Below the pieces are notes generated by a model that was not told the DNA's origin, did not search any database, and was given only the letters and a program-made list of their open reading frames with translations. 64,000 bases of DNA from assembly GCF_932526225.1 (NCBI RefSeq), contig NC_064041.1, forward strand, positions 10,398,813 to 10,462,812. The letters are read 5' to 3'. Below are positions 44,501 to 56,072 of the stretch, one piece after another. Within the stretch, counting starts at the first letter, position 1. Every line of letters starts with the position of its first letter. The position numbers were made by a program, and so were the translations under genes. Source of the DNA: Nematostella vectensis (taxonomy: Eukaryota > Cnidaria > Anthozoa > Actiniaria > Edwardsiidae).

Positions 44501-47500
44501 CAGGAAGTATAGGGAATAAAGAAGGAATTGGAGGTGTTGCTACAGGAAATGGAGTTGGTGTTACAGGAAGTGGAGGTGTTGCAACAGAAAGTGTAGGTGG
44601 TGCTATAGGAAATGGAGATGGTGCAACAGGAAGTCGAGAGGATGTAACAAGAAGTGAGAGGGATGTAACAAAAATTGAAGGTGGTGGAACAGGAACTGAG
44701 GATGTAACAGGAAGTGAAAGGGATGTTATAGGAAGTGAGGGGGATATTGCAGGTAGTGAAGATGGTGCAACAGGAAATGAGGAATGTAGTACAGGAAGTG
44801 AGTCTGAGACAACAGAAAGTGGAGATAATACCAGGGGTGTCCCAAGAAGTGGAAGTGAAGCAATAACTAAGAAACATGACTCTGGGTTTGGCAGCTCATT
44901 TGGAGCTAGGTCCCATCTTTTACCATCTGGTCTAAACAGCAATGACCCGGGAGCCAGGCCAAAACGGAAAGGAAATGAAATGAAAGGAAATGATGAGACA
45001 AAGAGTACATATTTATCCTTGCCAGACCTGGTAGATACAGCCCCTCATCAACCAGACCCACTCCTGTCTGAAATCTACCCACAACCAATCTTGCCCCTGG
45101 TCGAAACAGCTGGATCTTCAAGAAGAAAGATAAGAAGCGGTGAGGTATATCTAGTCTGATTCTAGAAAATATTCACACCCCTTCCCCCCATAGGATAAAA
45201 ACGTCCTTCCTCGATACACTTTGGGTTTCTTTTAAAGGGTAGAGATTCCTGTGGTGATTAGCGGTGATTTAGGATATAGAATTAATATGGTTTGGTGTGT
45301 TATGGTATATTCATGTTTTGCTTTGCTGAACAAAAAACAAACTAAAAATGTTATTTTAGCCTTTAGGAAAACAAACTGTTTAAAGTTTCTTTTTGCGGAG
45401 AATGCCCACTTGCCAAAATCGATTTTAACCCTCAAGGAGGGCACTTTGGGCGTGGTCAACAAAAATTCTTACCTCTAAGATGACAAATTGAGTGTGGTCG
45501 AAGAAATTTTTAACCTTAAGAGATGGCAGAATCGGAAAAAATCCTAAAACGCCCCCTCGGGAATAGCAGTTGGCTGAATTTTATACCCTAAGAGATGGCA
45601 AAATCGGAAAAATCCTTCAACACGCCCTAAGGGATGGCAGTTGGTAGAAATTTTATACCCTAAAAGATGTAACGATCAACCTCGTCTACTTTTCTGGAGA
45701 GTCCCCCCCCTTCCCCGTGGTCACATAGCTCCATGGGTGCAGCCAACAGGATTATGTATAGACACCGCCTAGGCGACGATTAGTTATATTAGTTATATTA
45801 GGTTATATAGTAGAGTGGTTTTCAAAATCCCGTGCAACAAAATGTCAAGCCAGAGCAAAAGAGAAAAAAGACATTACAGTGCATTAGCACTAAATAAACT
45901 AAAAAGTATTTCACGCGTTTTTGAAAACCACTTTACTTTGACCTACATTTATAAAGTAGGTTGAAGTACAATGTACAATATCTGTATCACAAAGGATGAA
46001 GTATGCTGAAAACGAGAATTTGCTTTATTCAGGAGACGACATTCAAACCCTGTGGGCAGAATCACCATCACATACTTTTGACAAAGATCTGTCTCACTTG
46101 CTGGATACCGAATACCACTATGGCATTGAAAGTGGCCTTCAGCTAGCCAAACTCTTGGGAATAGACGGAGAGCAGCGTGAGAAGTTCACACGAGCATCAA
46201 TAAGCAGTCGCTCGGAGAAGCTATTTGAGATATTGGCCACAATCCAGCCAGATCTGAAGGTCAAAGATCTATCAAAAGCCCTCGAAGATATTAAAAACAT
46301 TGCTGCATTTAATGTACTTGAACATGCAAAATCAGGTGAGGTGGGATACCTTATTCATATTTTATTTTATTTTTTATTTTATTAGTTTAACCTGTAATGT
46401 AGGGTTGCCACAATAGCGCTAAGCCAATTACAGTGGTCTGCTACAGTAGGTATGCTATTCAAAGCAGCCTGCTGATTGGTCTAATTGGTGCACTTTCATG
46501 GGTCGTGTGATGACGAGCATAGACATGCCCGAGATATTCGGTGTCGTGCTCCACAGATCTGCTCTCGAATTCTGCTAAACAGTTTCCAAGCACTATGGAG
46601 GCAAGCAAAGAAGATTTATTTCTTAATAGAATAACTACGATTTAAAGCCGCATTGTCACCAGTTTACTCCCGGTCGATTACGTAACAATCTCCTTTTTAA
46701 CGGAAAACGCGAAAAATATTTCAAAATATTGAAAGCAGAAGAGAATAATAATAAAGAGAATAATAATAAAAAATGCCGTATTTGCTTCAAACATCCTCAC
46801 TTAACACCCAATGGAAGCCTTTTCTAATAAACAACAACAAAAATGTATATACAAGCTATTTTAAAATATGTTCTGCTATCAAAATATACCATAGGAATCG
46901 TCAAATTTCGAATGAATATTGGAAAATATGAATAACTTTATGAGATCAGATTGCTTGTTATCCTGATTCCTGCAAATAATTATACCCATAAGCAGTGATT
47001 GCCATTCGCTATTTGCACAGGCTCAAATTGAATGCATACTGGCTCCGGTGCCTAAATCTAGATATTATTTGAATGTTTTATTACAGCTAAGCCTAAAGAT
47101 GGTGGAAGCCACATTACAGACGAGACAGAGATGGCGGATCTACTAGACTCTCATGGCAAAGTGATCGGTCAGTTGAGTCTGGAACTTGACAAAGGTCCCC
47201 AAAACTGGAAGGATCTCTCTTCTCAGCTTGGAGTTCCTAGATCCTACACAAAGCAACTATCTCGCCCAGATGGTTATAAAAGTCCAACCAGAGAAATGAT
47301 AGAACATTTCATTCCAGTGCGTAAGCCTTCACTGACTGTTAAATCGCTTGTTAAACTATTTAACGAAAAGAATGCACCGACAGCCCTCGTAGACAAGCTG
47401 AAAAATCTAAAGCGTAAGTTGAGTTGTTCCGACTGCTGACCACCCTACCCCTTACTCACGTTGACCGCGGTACCCTGGGTCCCAAAGATGCCTTTGCATC

Positions 47501-50500
47501 CTCCGCATTTCTAGCCTAGTCCCCAGGTTACTCCCGGTCAGCTCAACTAATTCGGATTGGAATAGCAGATGTTCTTGAAACTGGCGCTCGAAAGGGAGAA
47601 GCGGGAAATCAAAAGATGAAGTAAAACAATTTTGCCGCGCAGCCGAGGGACACCTAGGGACAAGAGCTTTAGATTTTAGAAGTTGCAACAACAAAAAAAA
47701 AACACAAAACTGCCCTTATGCCAAGGAACTCCTTGAAAACAATGATCTCCCTTTGTTTTACTGTTTTCAACGTTGATATTTTCATTTGTGGATTTCAGGA
47801 AATACAAACCCCATTTTCAGGGGGTTAAAATTCTTAGAGGTGGCAATGGAGAAAATCCGGAATTCCGGAAGAAGAAATAACGTTCTTTTCTGGAATCACA
47901 CATTTAGATTAAAAGTTAAAACTTACTTTTATCTATTTTCGGGCGCTCTGTTTGGTCAAGGGTCCATGTCAACATGCGCGCGCTCTCCCCCAAAACTAGA
48001 TTGTAACCTGAGAAGATATTTTTATTGTTGTATAAAACAAATATATCTCATTTTTATGGTTGAGGGTACTTTTTTGTTCATGACACGCTGTGACGTCATC
48101 TTTTCATCTATTAGAGGACAGACGCACAGATCTATTTGTTAATTATCCTATTTTCTATATTTAGAAGATCTACCGATAAAGCACCTGCCAAATAAGGAAG
48201 TGATGGATGATCTGGAGGATTATCTGGACGCAGGAGAATGGAGAACAGTTGCCGAAAATCTTGGACTGTGCGACGATGACATCTCTTGCATCAAGCCAAT
48301 CCCATCCCGTGAGATAGGAGTGACGGAGGCAATGTTTGTTTGGCTGAGATCAGCCAAGCCAAAAACCTTCACGGTGGCCCAGTTAGTTATTCAGCTGGCG
48401 AAAATGAAGCGAAGAGATTGTCTTGATCTCATTGCCTCTCAGATGGAAGGTAAAGTATGTTGATAACAATTTTGATACTATTATCACTATCATTATTATC
48501 ATTTTTATGTAACATTTTTATTCCACATTTCCAAATGACTTATTATTGTTGTTATCAGATATTATCAGGCCCTGATATTATCAAATCATCATCATCATCA
48601 TCATCATCATTACCGTTTTATTATTATTCAACATTGTTATTCTATAAGTTTTAGACCACTTCGAATGATAACATATAATGAATTACTATTATAAAATAAC
48701 ACAAGTGTATCTCGCGCGCTGATTGGTCGAGAGCTTCAAATGACCGTGTCTGTAAAAAACAGTACCAACACGCTTTTGACAGCAAGTAACGCAACGCAAC
48801 ACTCACTCGACCGACTTTTATCTGTCATGTACTTTTATTACGCTTTTATTCTCCCACCTCCCCTGCGTGTCTGTAAAAACCTAGACAGACAAAGGGCCCC
48901 GATGGTCTTTTGCGAGCACTTGCGAGCACTCCGTTTTTTATGCGAGACCGAGCATTTTTAGGCGAAAAAAATTGCGCGAGCATGCGAGCACGGCGGAAAA
49001 TAATTCGGGGGATCAATCGGGGGCCAAAGACAAGGGATATGCGTTTTATTGCTTAATTGTTGTTAAAGTATTATCACTATGATGGTTGTTATTATATCAT
49101 ACGGTTATTAGGGTTCAGACTCGATCCAATTCAACTTTATTACCCCCAACTGTGAGTTTCCATTGTCAGGGGGTATCTAGGGACAATTTTATTAAATCAG
49201 GAAGAATTTTTTAAATCCCGCAACAAGAAAAAAAAAATTTAATCCTTTCGTTTTCAAGATTATATGCCGATTCAGTGTATCGCGAAGCCGCGTTATGAAA
49301 ACACAATTTGTTCTGGGCTTTTCTGTTTCATCTAGTAAATAAAACCATGCTGAGCCTTGTGCACTTGCCTGGCTTCCCTCCAGACAAAACCCGACAGTGT
49401 CGCGACAGAAAGCCAGGCAACTGCACAAGGCGAAACCGGGCAATTATCTGATTCGCTCAGAATAATGTAACTAATCGTTGTTTTGAAAATTCGGCTTCAC
49501 GATCGCGATACATCAGTATGTCAGTAGTTTTCTTTCCAGTTTGCAGGCGGCACGTTTGTCTCGTAAAATAGATCATTTCTTTTCGAGAAAGAATGGGGGC
49601 GTTTCGTCGCCGACGGAGCTTTTGCCTGAACAATCTTATAATGTAGAGAAAGATTCTAGTACCGATAACAAGTATCTGCCTTCGTATATACAAAGCCTAA
49701 ACTAAAGATGATTTTTACGAAGAGATGACGTTCGGCAGAACTATTTACAGAAGGAATGCCACAATAGCCATAATTTCAAGTTCCCAGCAACATCTAGAAG
49801 ATGAAAGCAAAGAAAATTCAACCCATCCTGGATTTCCTCTTATAAATGGCTAGGGTATTCTGTTAGCAAAGATTCAGTTTCCTGTTCCTTTTGCGTGCTG
49901 TTTTGTGTGGAAGAGAGCAATCAAGTTAGAACTTTGGCCTCAAAACTCTAGGGTCTATCGGACTGAGGAAATATCGGAAGAATTCTCAAGATTCATAATC
50001 AACCTCGGTCTCATAACTTAGCAGTTTAAAAGATATCTACAGCCGGTTGTCGACTCAAGTAGAAGAGACCATCGAAAGGAATAGTCATATTCTAAAGAAG
50101 ATCATCGAAACCATTTTGTTGTTAGGGCAACAAAACCTCCCACTTAAAGGGCGCACTGAAGAAAGGAGCAATTTCATGGCCTTGCTACACTTTCGCGCCA
50201 AGACTGAACTATTCTTGAGAGTCACTTGAAAGGCCCAAATAACAGCTTGTTAAAGTATACTTCGCCAGGGATACTAGTAGATATTTGCAACAACGCCCCC
50301 TTTTTTGCATTTCTCGCTAATGAGGCCACCGACAGCTCTACAATACAATAGAGGAGATCCTTTTTTGTGTTCGCTTTTTGCAGCGAAATGGAGACAATTC
50401 AGTAAAGGTACGTGAAGAGTTTCTCGGTTTTGTTCCTGCAGAACTTACAACCGGACAGGCCGTAGCTGATAAATTCTTGGCCACTCTTGAAAGAGGGATC

Positions 50501-51403
50501 AAAACCTCCATGTGCGTGCTCAAGGCTGACGGAGCCGCCAACATGCCGAGAGCGGGATGCAAGCTATAGTAAGGCAACGTCTGCCACAGGCAGAGTACGT
50601 TCATTGTAAAGCACACTCTGAGCTTGGCCATGATTGTAGGAGTCCCTTGTCCGAAATATGCTGAACACAGTGCAGCAAATTGCATATGCTTTTGATTATT
50701 CGCGCTTGTTGGCGTTCGAAGAATGCCTAGGTGATAACGAGGCGGTCAGAGAAGAAATAAAGAGAAGAACGAAGCTGCGCACTTTCGGGTCTTTGCTCTG
50801 CTTCACTGTTACAGGGGCAGGGAAATAAACATTGACTGTCAAGGAGTTCCCCTCAAGAAACCTCGCCGATTGGCATTTGAATAAGTTGACACATAACTAG
50901 AAGCGTTATATATCATAAGATTGTGTATGAAAAAGCAGTGTTATATCGATAAATCACGACCTACTTGTAATGTACTAAATTCGATTTTATCAGTAAAGTT
51001 TTTGAAACTTCAATAGTCACTCACGGAAAACAACACTTATTCGTTTTTGTGATGTTTTTTCAAGGTAAAATGAGGTAGTGATGATCAATTTATATCTAGG
51101 GTATATCGTGACAAAAGTTTAATAAACCGACAATTGTTCCGTATTTTCGTTTAATATAGAGTATAGTCTCTTCCCTACGAACCCCCCCCCCCCCCCCCCC
51201 TATATTTTAAGTAGCGGGCTTAACTAAGAAAATCTGTCTATATACGCCCCTGATTGTTATTTTAGTAAAGAGGCCCTAATAATTATCTTAGACAAAGGGT
51301 TGTCACTAAATCTTCAAACATTGTTTTATTCCGTTTTATTCCAGATGGTGAGGTGAAAAATATTCTAAAAAAGGCTGGGCTAGAAGTTGAGGGCCTGGAA
51401 TGA
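41568..51403 (+). CDS. Three-death-domain protein with trypsin-like N-terminal domain (seven exons)
   Basis: Exons: 41568-42151, 43449-43648, 43901-45139, 46033-46335, 47087-47413, 48165-48449 and 51345-51403 (TGA). All introns are GT-AG and all phases agree (first phase 2, the rest phase 1), giving 998 residues. Residues 1-261 (GSGWIIKS ... YLVTTSDVL ... GAIVTDKKGKLVGSL) resemble a trypsin-like fold, but positions where catalytic His and Ser would lie are not His or Ser, so a pseudopeptidase is likely. About 345-575 is a Gly/Ser/Thr/Glu low-complexity linker of GGVTGS-like units. Three death-fold domains follow, one per exon: 676-775 (LAKLLGID), 776-884 (WKDLSSQLGV) and 885-979 (WRTVAENLGL). 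There is no signal peptide or membrane segment, so it is cytosolic. Death domains assemble signalling platforms; I infer an adaptor or scaffold role. I know no named homologue with this layout. A weaker acceptor at 43821 could give an alternative isoform that ends early. Confidence 0.8.
42296..42562. repeat. Tandem duplication of about 125 bp in intron 1
   Basis: The block 'ggttgtttaagggataagtt' ... 'catgttgggtttggagtacc' ... 'tttttatcaatgcattt' occurs twice in direct orientation, separated by a G-rich run. It has no coding role. Confidence 0.8.
43185..43350. mobile_element. Interspersed repeat fragment ('gtggcgtagccagg')
   Basis: It starts 'cagtggcgtagccaggattt' and ends 'ccaacccctggcttcaccct', giving short imperfect inverted ends (CCAGG...CCTGG). 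It lies in intron 1. This is a typical non-coding element shape, but I cannot name the family. Confidence 0.45.
44150..44830 (+). repeat. Degenerate coding repeat in exon 3 (GGVTGS-like)
   Basis: Repeats such as 'ggtggtgctacaggaaatgg' and 'gatgtaacaggaagtgaaag' recur with periods of 18-30 bp, encoding Gly/Ser/Thr/Glu/Asp-rich units. The frame is kept open over 680 bp, which supports it being coding. It forms the flexible linker before the death domains. Confidence 0.85.
45480..45675. repeat. Direct repeat of about 80 bp in intron 3
   Basis: The block 'agatggcaraatcggaaaaa' with 'cacgccct', 'gcagttggt' and 'attttataccctaaragatg' occurs about twice in direct orientation, with a weaker third start near 45520. 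Confidence 0.6.
45811..45934. mobile_element. About 125-bp MITE with 'agtggttttcaaaa' ends
   Basis: Left end 45814-45834 (agtggttttcaaaatcccgtg, 21 bp; matching over most positions) pairs with the right end 45911-45931. There is no ORF. It lies in intron 3 of the triple-death-domain gene. Ends and size suggest a hAT- or Tc-type MITE, but the target duplication is not clear. Confidence 0.65.
48896..49030. repeat. GCGAGCA-rich interspersed repeat, copy 2
   Basis: Shorter relative of 571-770, with the same order of blocks. It lies in intron 6 of the triple-death-domain gene. Confidence 0.7.
49354..49431. repeat. 22-bp inverted repeat with one mismatch
   Basis: Arms 49354-49375 and 49410-49431 ('gccttgtgcacttgcctggc' on the left) pair with one mismatch over a 34-base spacer that contains the palindrome tgtcgcgaca. 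It lies in intron 6. Function is unknown. Confidence 0.8.
49800..50720 (+). pseudogene. Decayed hAT-like (DUF4371/ZMYM-type) transposase
   Basis: Fragments in order, in shifting frames: HPGFPLING near 49820, DICNNAPFFAFLANEATDSS (50280-50340), VREEFLGFVPAELTTGQAVA (50404-50470), KADGAANM (50522-50545) and RQRLPQAEYVHCKAHSE (50573-50625). These match the order and motifs of domesticated and active hAT transposases with a DUF4371 core (FxxLADEATD, the DGAxNM segment and the HCxAHxLNL segment). Several stops and frameshifts interrupt it. It sits in intron 6 in the same orientation as the host gene. Confidence 0.7.
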
Positions 51404-51496
51404 AAAATGAACCAGATTATCATACAACTCATTCGTCCATACAGTCTCTAGCTCCCACAGTAAGCCGATCCAGAAAAAGTCAGACCCTGGAAAGGC

Positions 51497-51990
51497 ACTC
51501 AAGACAATGGTACAGTTGTACGCTTCTAGTGATTGGATCACGCAAGACAATGGTACAGTTGTATGCTCCTAGTGATTGGATCACTCAAGACAATGATATA
51601 GTTGTACGCTCCTAGTGATGGGCTCACGCAAGACAATGATACAGTTGTACGCTCCTAGTGATTGGATCACGCAAGACAATGATACCGTTGTACGCTCCTA
51701 GTGATTGGATAACTCCATACAATGATACAGTTGTACGCTCCTAGTGATGGGCTCACTCAACATAATGATACGTTGTACGCTCCTTGTGATGGGATCACTC
51801 AAGACAATGATACAGCTGTACGCTCCTAGTGATCGGATCACTCAAGGTAATGGTATTGTTGTACGCTCCTAGTGATCGGATAACTCAAGACAATGGTATT
51901 GTTGTACGCTCCTAGTGATGGGCTCACTCAAGATAATGGTATTGTTGTACGCTCCTAGTGATCGGATCACTCAAGACAAAGGTATTGTTA
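51497..51990. repeat. 43-bp minisatellite just after the triple-death-domain stop codon
   Basis: About 11 units of 'actcaagacaatgatacagt' plus 'tgtacgctcctagtgattgg', period 43 (unit starts at 51500, 51543, 51586 and so on). It begins about 95 bp after the TGA, so it probably lies in the 3' UTR or the immediate 3' flank. Confidence 0.92.
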
Positions 51991-52245
51991 TGATGGCTAT
52001 TTGGTTTTATTCATTTTGTGGTTGTGTTGAATAAGAGCTTTTATAATCGTTAGGAAAATCTCATTCTTAGATAATAATAATACATATAGCATTTTGCGTC
52101 CCACTGGATGATACAATGCCAATATTGGTACACCAGTAGACTAGTGGGACCGTGTTTAGATGTTACCATTACATAGTACGATAAGGTTGCGCATTGCGAA
52201 TCCGGAATTTTTTTCCCGCAAATATTTTTTTGCCGATGCGAAAGT

Positions 52246-52535
52246 TTCCGCGTCCACACGCAGCGTATTCGAATCGTTTTTAGCCGTACACACGTATCCG
52301 GAAATTTGTGAAAACGCAAATTTCTTTTTTATGAATCTGGCTCTTATAATAATACCGTCCACATGTATACGTGTTCGTATCGGATAAAAAATTAAAATTC
52401 CACTCTGGAGAGCGTTTTCAAAAACTTCCGGATACGGACGGAAATTACGCTGGATACGTGTGGACGAGAGCCCGATTCGTATAAAAGATTTCGTGTTTTC
52501 ACAAATTTCTGGATACGTGTGGACGGGGCCTAGAC
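52246..52535. mobile_element. MITE-like repeat with 'gtccacacgtatccg' motifs in both orientations
   Basis: 'cacacgtatccggaaatttg' at 52290 is mirrored by 'caaatttctggatacgtgtg' at 52501, followed by 'gacggggcct'. Further inverted copies of 'ggatacgtgtggacg' occur inside. It has no coding capacity. The left boundary is unclear. Confidence 0.55.
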
Positions 52536-53384
52536 TATCCGAAGTGTACGATTTAATCATATTCTCTTGAGAAAATATTTTGTTTTTAATGATTTTTAGT
52601 GATTGAATGATTGAGTGATTTATATTCATGATATACATAATGTAAGTAGAATAGGAATGAAATACAGTATCACAGTATAATTTGTTAGTTCATGCAATGA
52701 TCGTTAAAAGTTCAACTTTGTACTTCAATTTCATTCATTTATAAGGCAAAAAAATTATATTCGTATTGACTCGTTTCCATCTTTGTAGGTTACTCCATTT
52801 GACTAAATTAAAGGTTCTAAATCCTGAAATCTGTTTTGTTTTTCATTAAGTTGAAAACTTTTTGGAACAAGAACGAAATAACTATATTTAACTTTGTGTT
52901 GTTCTTTGCAAGAACTGCATACACTGTAATCTGACTTTTAACGCGAATTCTGATTAACCAAAACATAGTGAGGTGATCATGACGGGGTTCTTCAGTACTG
53001 TCTACCGTAACAGATCTATCGCTTTTGTCGAGTATTATAACGAAGAGCTTCTCTCTTAGAGTTCTGTTTGTTGCGTCGAGCGGGAAATCGATTTTTCTGA
53101 TGATTTTTCTCTCCCGAATTTTCCTCTGAATAAACCTACTGTTCTATTGTTCGTAGCGAAGGCAAGAAAAATAAAGAATCCTGAAAATAAAGCGAAATAA
53201 AACATGAGACACGCATCAAAAGTTAAACCTCGTAACAGGCAGGTGGATTTGAACTTTCTGGGTGGCTAAGGCTCTGACAATACGCTAACAACTAATTTTA
53301 ACTGATTTTAATTAGTTCCAAGTGTAACCCACTTTCAGACAATATGTAATGGGTCAGCGGCTTACTAAAAAGCCCCTGATGGGC
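52536..53384. other. Non-coding DNA
   Basis: AT-rich sequence without a supported gene, RNA or repeat. Confidence 0.45.
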
Positions 53385-53389
53385 CGTTT

Positions 53390-53515
53390 TCCGATGGTGC
53401 ATTTTGAGCGCGAAAGCGAGGCTTTGAGTCGGAGTTTCTTACAGCCTAATCATTTTACAAATATTCCAACCTACCAGAGCCTCGCTTTCGCGCTAAAATT
53501 GCATCATTTGGAAAA
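53390..53515. repeat. Inverted repeat 'gcgcgaaagcgaggct'
   Basis: 'gatggtgcattttgagcgcg' plus 'aaagcgaggct' is mirrored by 'agcctcgctttcgcgctaaa' plus 'attgcatcat'. The arms are about 31 bp with a few mismatches and a spacer of about 60 bp. It may be a very small MITE. Confidence 0.75.
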
Positions 53516-53574
53516 AGATGCATAACACATAGCCACAGATGACCCTTAGCCAGCCATTTATTTATTAACTTTTC

Positions 53575-53765
53575 CGCTGATGGCCATAAGCCCTAATGGT
53601 GGTCTACCAGCCGTACTGGTGGTCTGTCAGCCATCAAGGGGGTCTGTCAGCCTTATTTGGTCCTTTCAGACATACTGGGGTCTATCAGCATTACTGATGG
53701 TCTATCAGCCTAACTGGTGGTCTATCAGTATCACTGGTGGTCTATCAGCCTTCTAGCTATGCTAA
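53575..53765. repeat. Degenerate array related to the 37-bp satellite
   Basis: About ten imperfect units of 'tggtctatcagcc' type ('ggtggtctatcagtatcact', 'ggggtctgtcagccttattt'), clearly related to the half-unit of the satellite at 10419-14866. It lies about 580 bp left of duplication copy B, as the main satellite lies left of copy A. Confidence 0.85.
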
Positions 53766-53952
53766 ATATCTAAACTTCTATGTTCGTTAACTAAAATCAG
53801 AATTTATCCTACATAATCATAACAGAAGCATACGCTTCTTCACTTTCGAACTTTCGCGGGTTGTTTACGATTTGTTGGACTTTGACCCCGTAAAACGCAC
53901 GTGACTTATCAGCGCCGAAAGGGTGAGTTCAAACCATGCCAGTTCGCAGGTT

Positions 53953-54278
53953 CATACACCTATTTCAATAAAGGTTGTCAGTGCAAATGGCAAATGGCGA
54001 TTTGGCAAATGGCAGTTCTACGAAAACAATTATCCATTAAAGGGTACCAATGCTTGGCTCTGACATTGCTGGACTTTATTTAACACCTTAAATTTTACGA
54101 ATAATTAATACCAATAAGCAATTTCTTTTTCTTTTTCTTACATATAATCCCATCTTCTTCCATCCGAAGATTCTTATGAGGTATTTAAATGTCAACAAAA
54201 ACGATAACAACAAAAATATATAATAAGTTACATAAGTCATTTGCACTGACAACCTTTTGTGACTGAAATAGGTGTATG
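53953..54278. mobile_element. MITE of the 'tacacctatttca' family, independent insertion
   Basis: Inverted ends 'catacacctatttcaataaa' and 'tgaaataggtgtatg' with 'ggttgtcagtgcaaatggc' inside, as at 33652-33893. The interior contains extra sequence (54110-54235). It lies between the satellite remnant and duplication copy B. Confidence 0.85.
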
Positions 54279-55652
54279 TTGGGTTTTGTGAATAAGGTCG
54301 AGTGGATCGTTAATCATCGTTTAGTTGGCTTACTTGCGCTTAGTGTGTTATTTGGTGGTCGATTCCATACTTTTTGATAAAAAAAATCGATGTGACAAAT
54401 AGGATGTGGGTCACATAAACACAAAATGACCGCCAACTATTTGTAATAAAAAAAAAGCTTTTGCTTTTATAAAAAAATCGGAGTTCGTAAACGTTACTTC
54501 TTACTTACTTCTTGTATCGAGATTGATCTGTCAAAATAAGAAGTGTTGTGCACCATCTCGCTCTGATTAAATAAGCGTTTATGCACCGTCCTTTAATGGA
54601 TTGAATTGAAGTTGTTCAAAAGTCTTGCAGTTGTAGATAAAAACTCTTTTCTTTCGTTTTTTTTTGTTTGCGAATCGTTTTGTTTAGCGATGGAGCTAAA
54701 GAATCTAATCTACTTTTTTTTCGAGGTAGGAAAAATTTAATTACAATTAATCTATCTATGCAATGAACTACCGCAACTATTTGAATTCTATTTCAGATTT
54801 GATTTTCCCCGCGCTCGAAGGTTTTGTTCACACATCTTCAGGGGCAGCGCAGGGGGGGGGGAGGGGGGGAGGGGGGTATTAAATTTTCCTCCATTTTGTT
54901 TTTGTTTTCTTTTTTTTTTTTCAAAAAAGAGGGAAAGAAAATTCTAAATAATGTTCTATGGCGTAAATTTCAGCAGAGATTCCCTTGGATTTGATAAGTG
55001 TTCAAGGCTGCGTTATTGTTCTACTACTCCTTTGGAAATCTACATTCTAATAACAACCGTAATGCGAATAAAAACACTTTGTTAAAAAAGACTTTGTTAA
55101 AAAAAAAACTTTGTTAAAAAAGGGTTCTTTACAGTAATTTTTGCATTTTACCAAAATACATGGGTAGAATACTTCTACCCATGGGATCCAAGCCGTCCTG
55201 GGAATTATCAACTGACCAAAAAAGAACCAACTGCATGTGTAAGATAAGGGATCTGTGACGCCAAGTAAAAAAATAAAAATGTTTCCCGTCCCCGCCCTCA
55301 TCAATTTTTGGGGCCTCTTCAAATTTGTTGTTATTTGTGATATTCAACTAAAAGACTTTATTTCTCTTTTTTCGCCATTTCATGGACATTTGCTTCGTAC
55401 TCCTTGTGAGCAAAACACTCCTTTAATATTCGACAATGTAGAAAGATTTTGTTTACGTTATGATATGCAGTCAGTAAAAAAAAGCCTATTGGTCGAGACC
55501 TTTGGATATAATAAAAATGCATAAAAAATAATAAGCCGCCTGTCAACTCATTTTTTTTTTTCTAGAAATCCGGACGGGAAACATTTGTTTTATTTTACTT
55601 GGCCTAATTATTAAAGACAACAAGAATAAACAACAGTATTATATTAATTATA

Positions 55653-56072
55653 TTACATTGTTAATACAATCATTGTATTGCTATATTATGTGCTTATAAA
55701 TCCAAACGACGTATAAAACTCTATTTTGCATGTTAAAGTAAAAAAAGGTGAATTTCAGAAAACGGTTTCACAGTTGAAGACAAATGTCAGTTTTAGATAC
55801 ATGCATTCCTCAATTCCGTAAATGAATATAACTCCTAAAATGTATTTACAAATATCATTTCACATATTCAAAATTATGTTGTATTACCGCATTCATTCTT
55901 AGAGAAAGAATAGAATTTATAGACTTAAGTCTTTTTTTTTCTGGTATCTATAATGTCAAAACACAACTTAAAGCAACAAAAGTTTTTAAAACAAATGTTC
56001 ACGGCTTCAAATTTGATATAATTTGGAATACAATTTATTATAAGGGCAATAGGCCACTCCAGCTATGAGCTT
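55653..56072. other. 420 bp found in copy B only
   Basis: AT-rich sequence at the place where copy A has the BEL/Pao fragment. It has no ORF or clear inverted ends. It could be the ancestral sequence lost in A or a separate insertion. Confidence 0.6.

Noticed and set aside
43999-44942. Long minus-strand open frames opposite exon 3 of the triple-death-domain gene
   Set aside because: They are shadows of the Gly/Ser/Thr repeat. The plus-strand frame is supported by splice phases on both sides.
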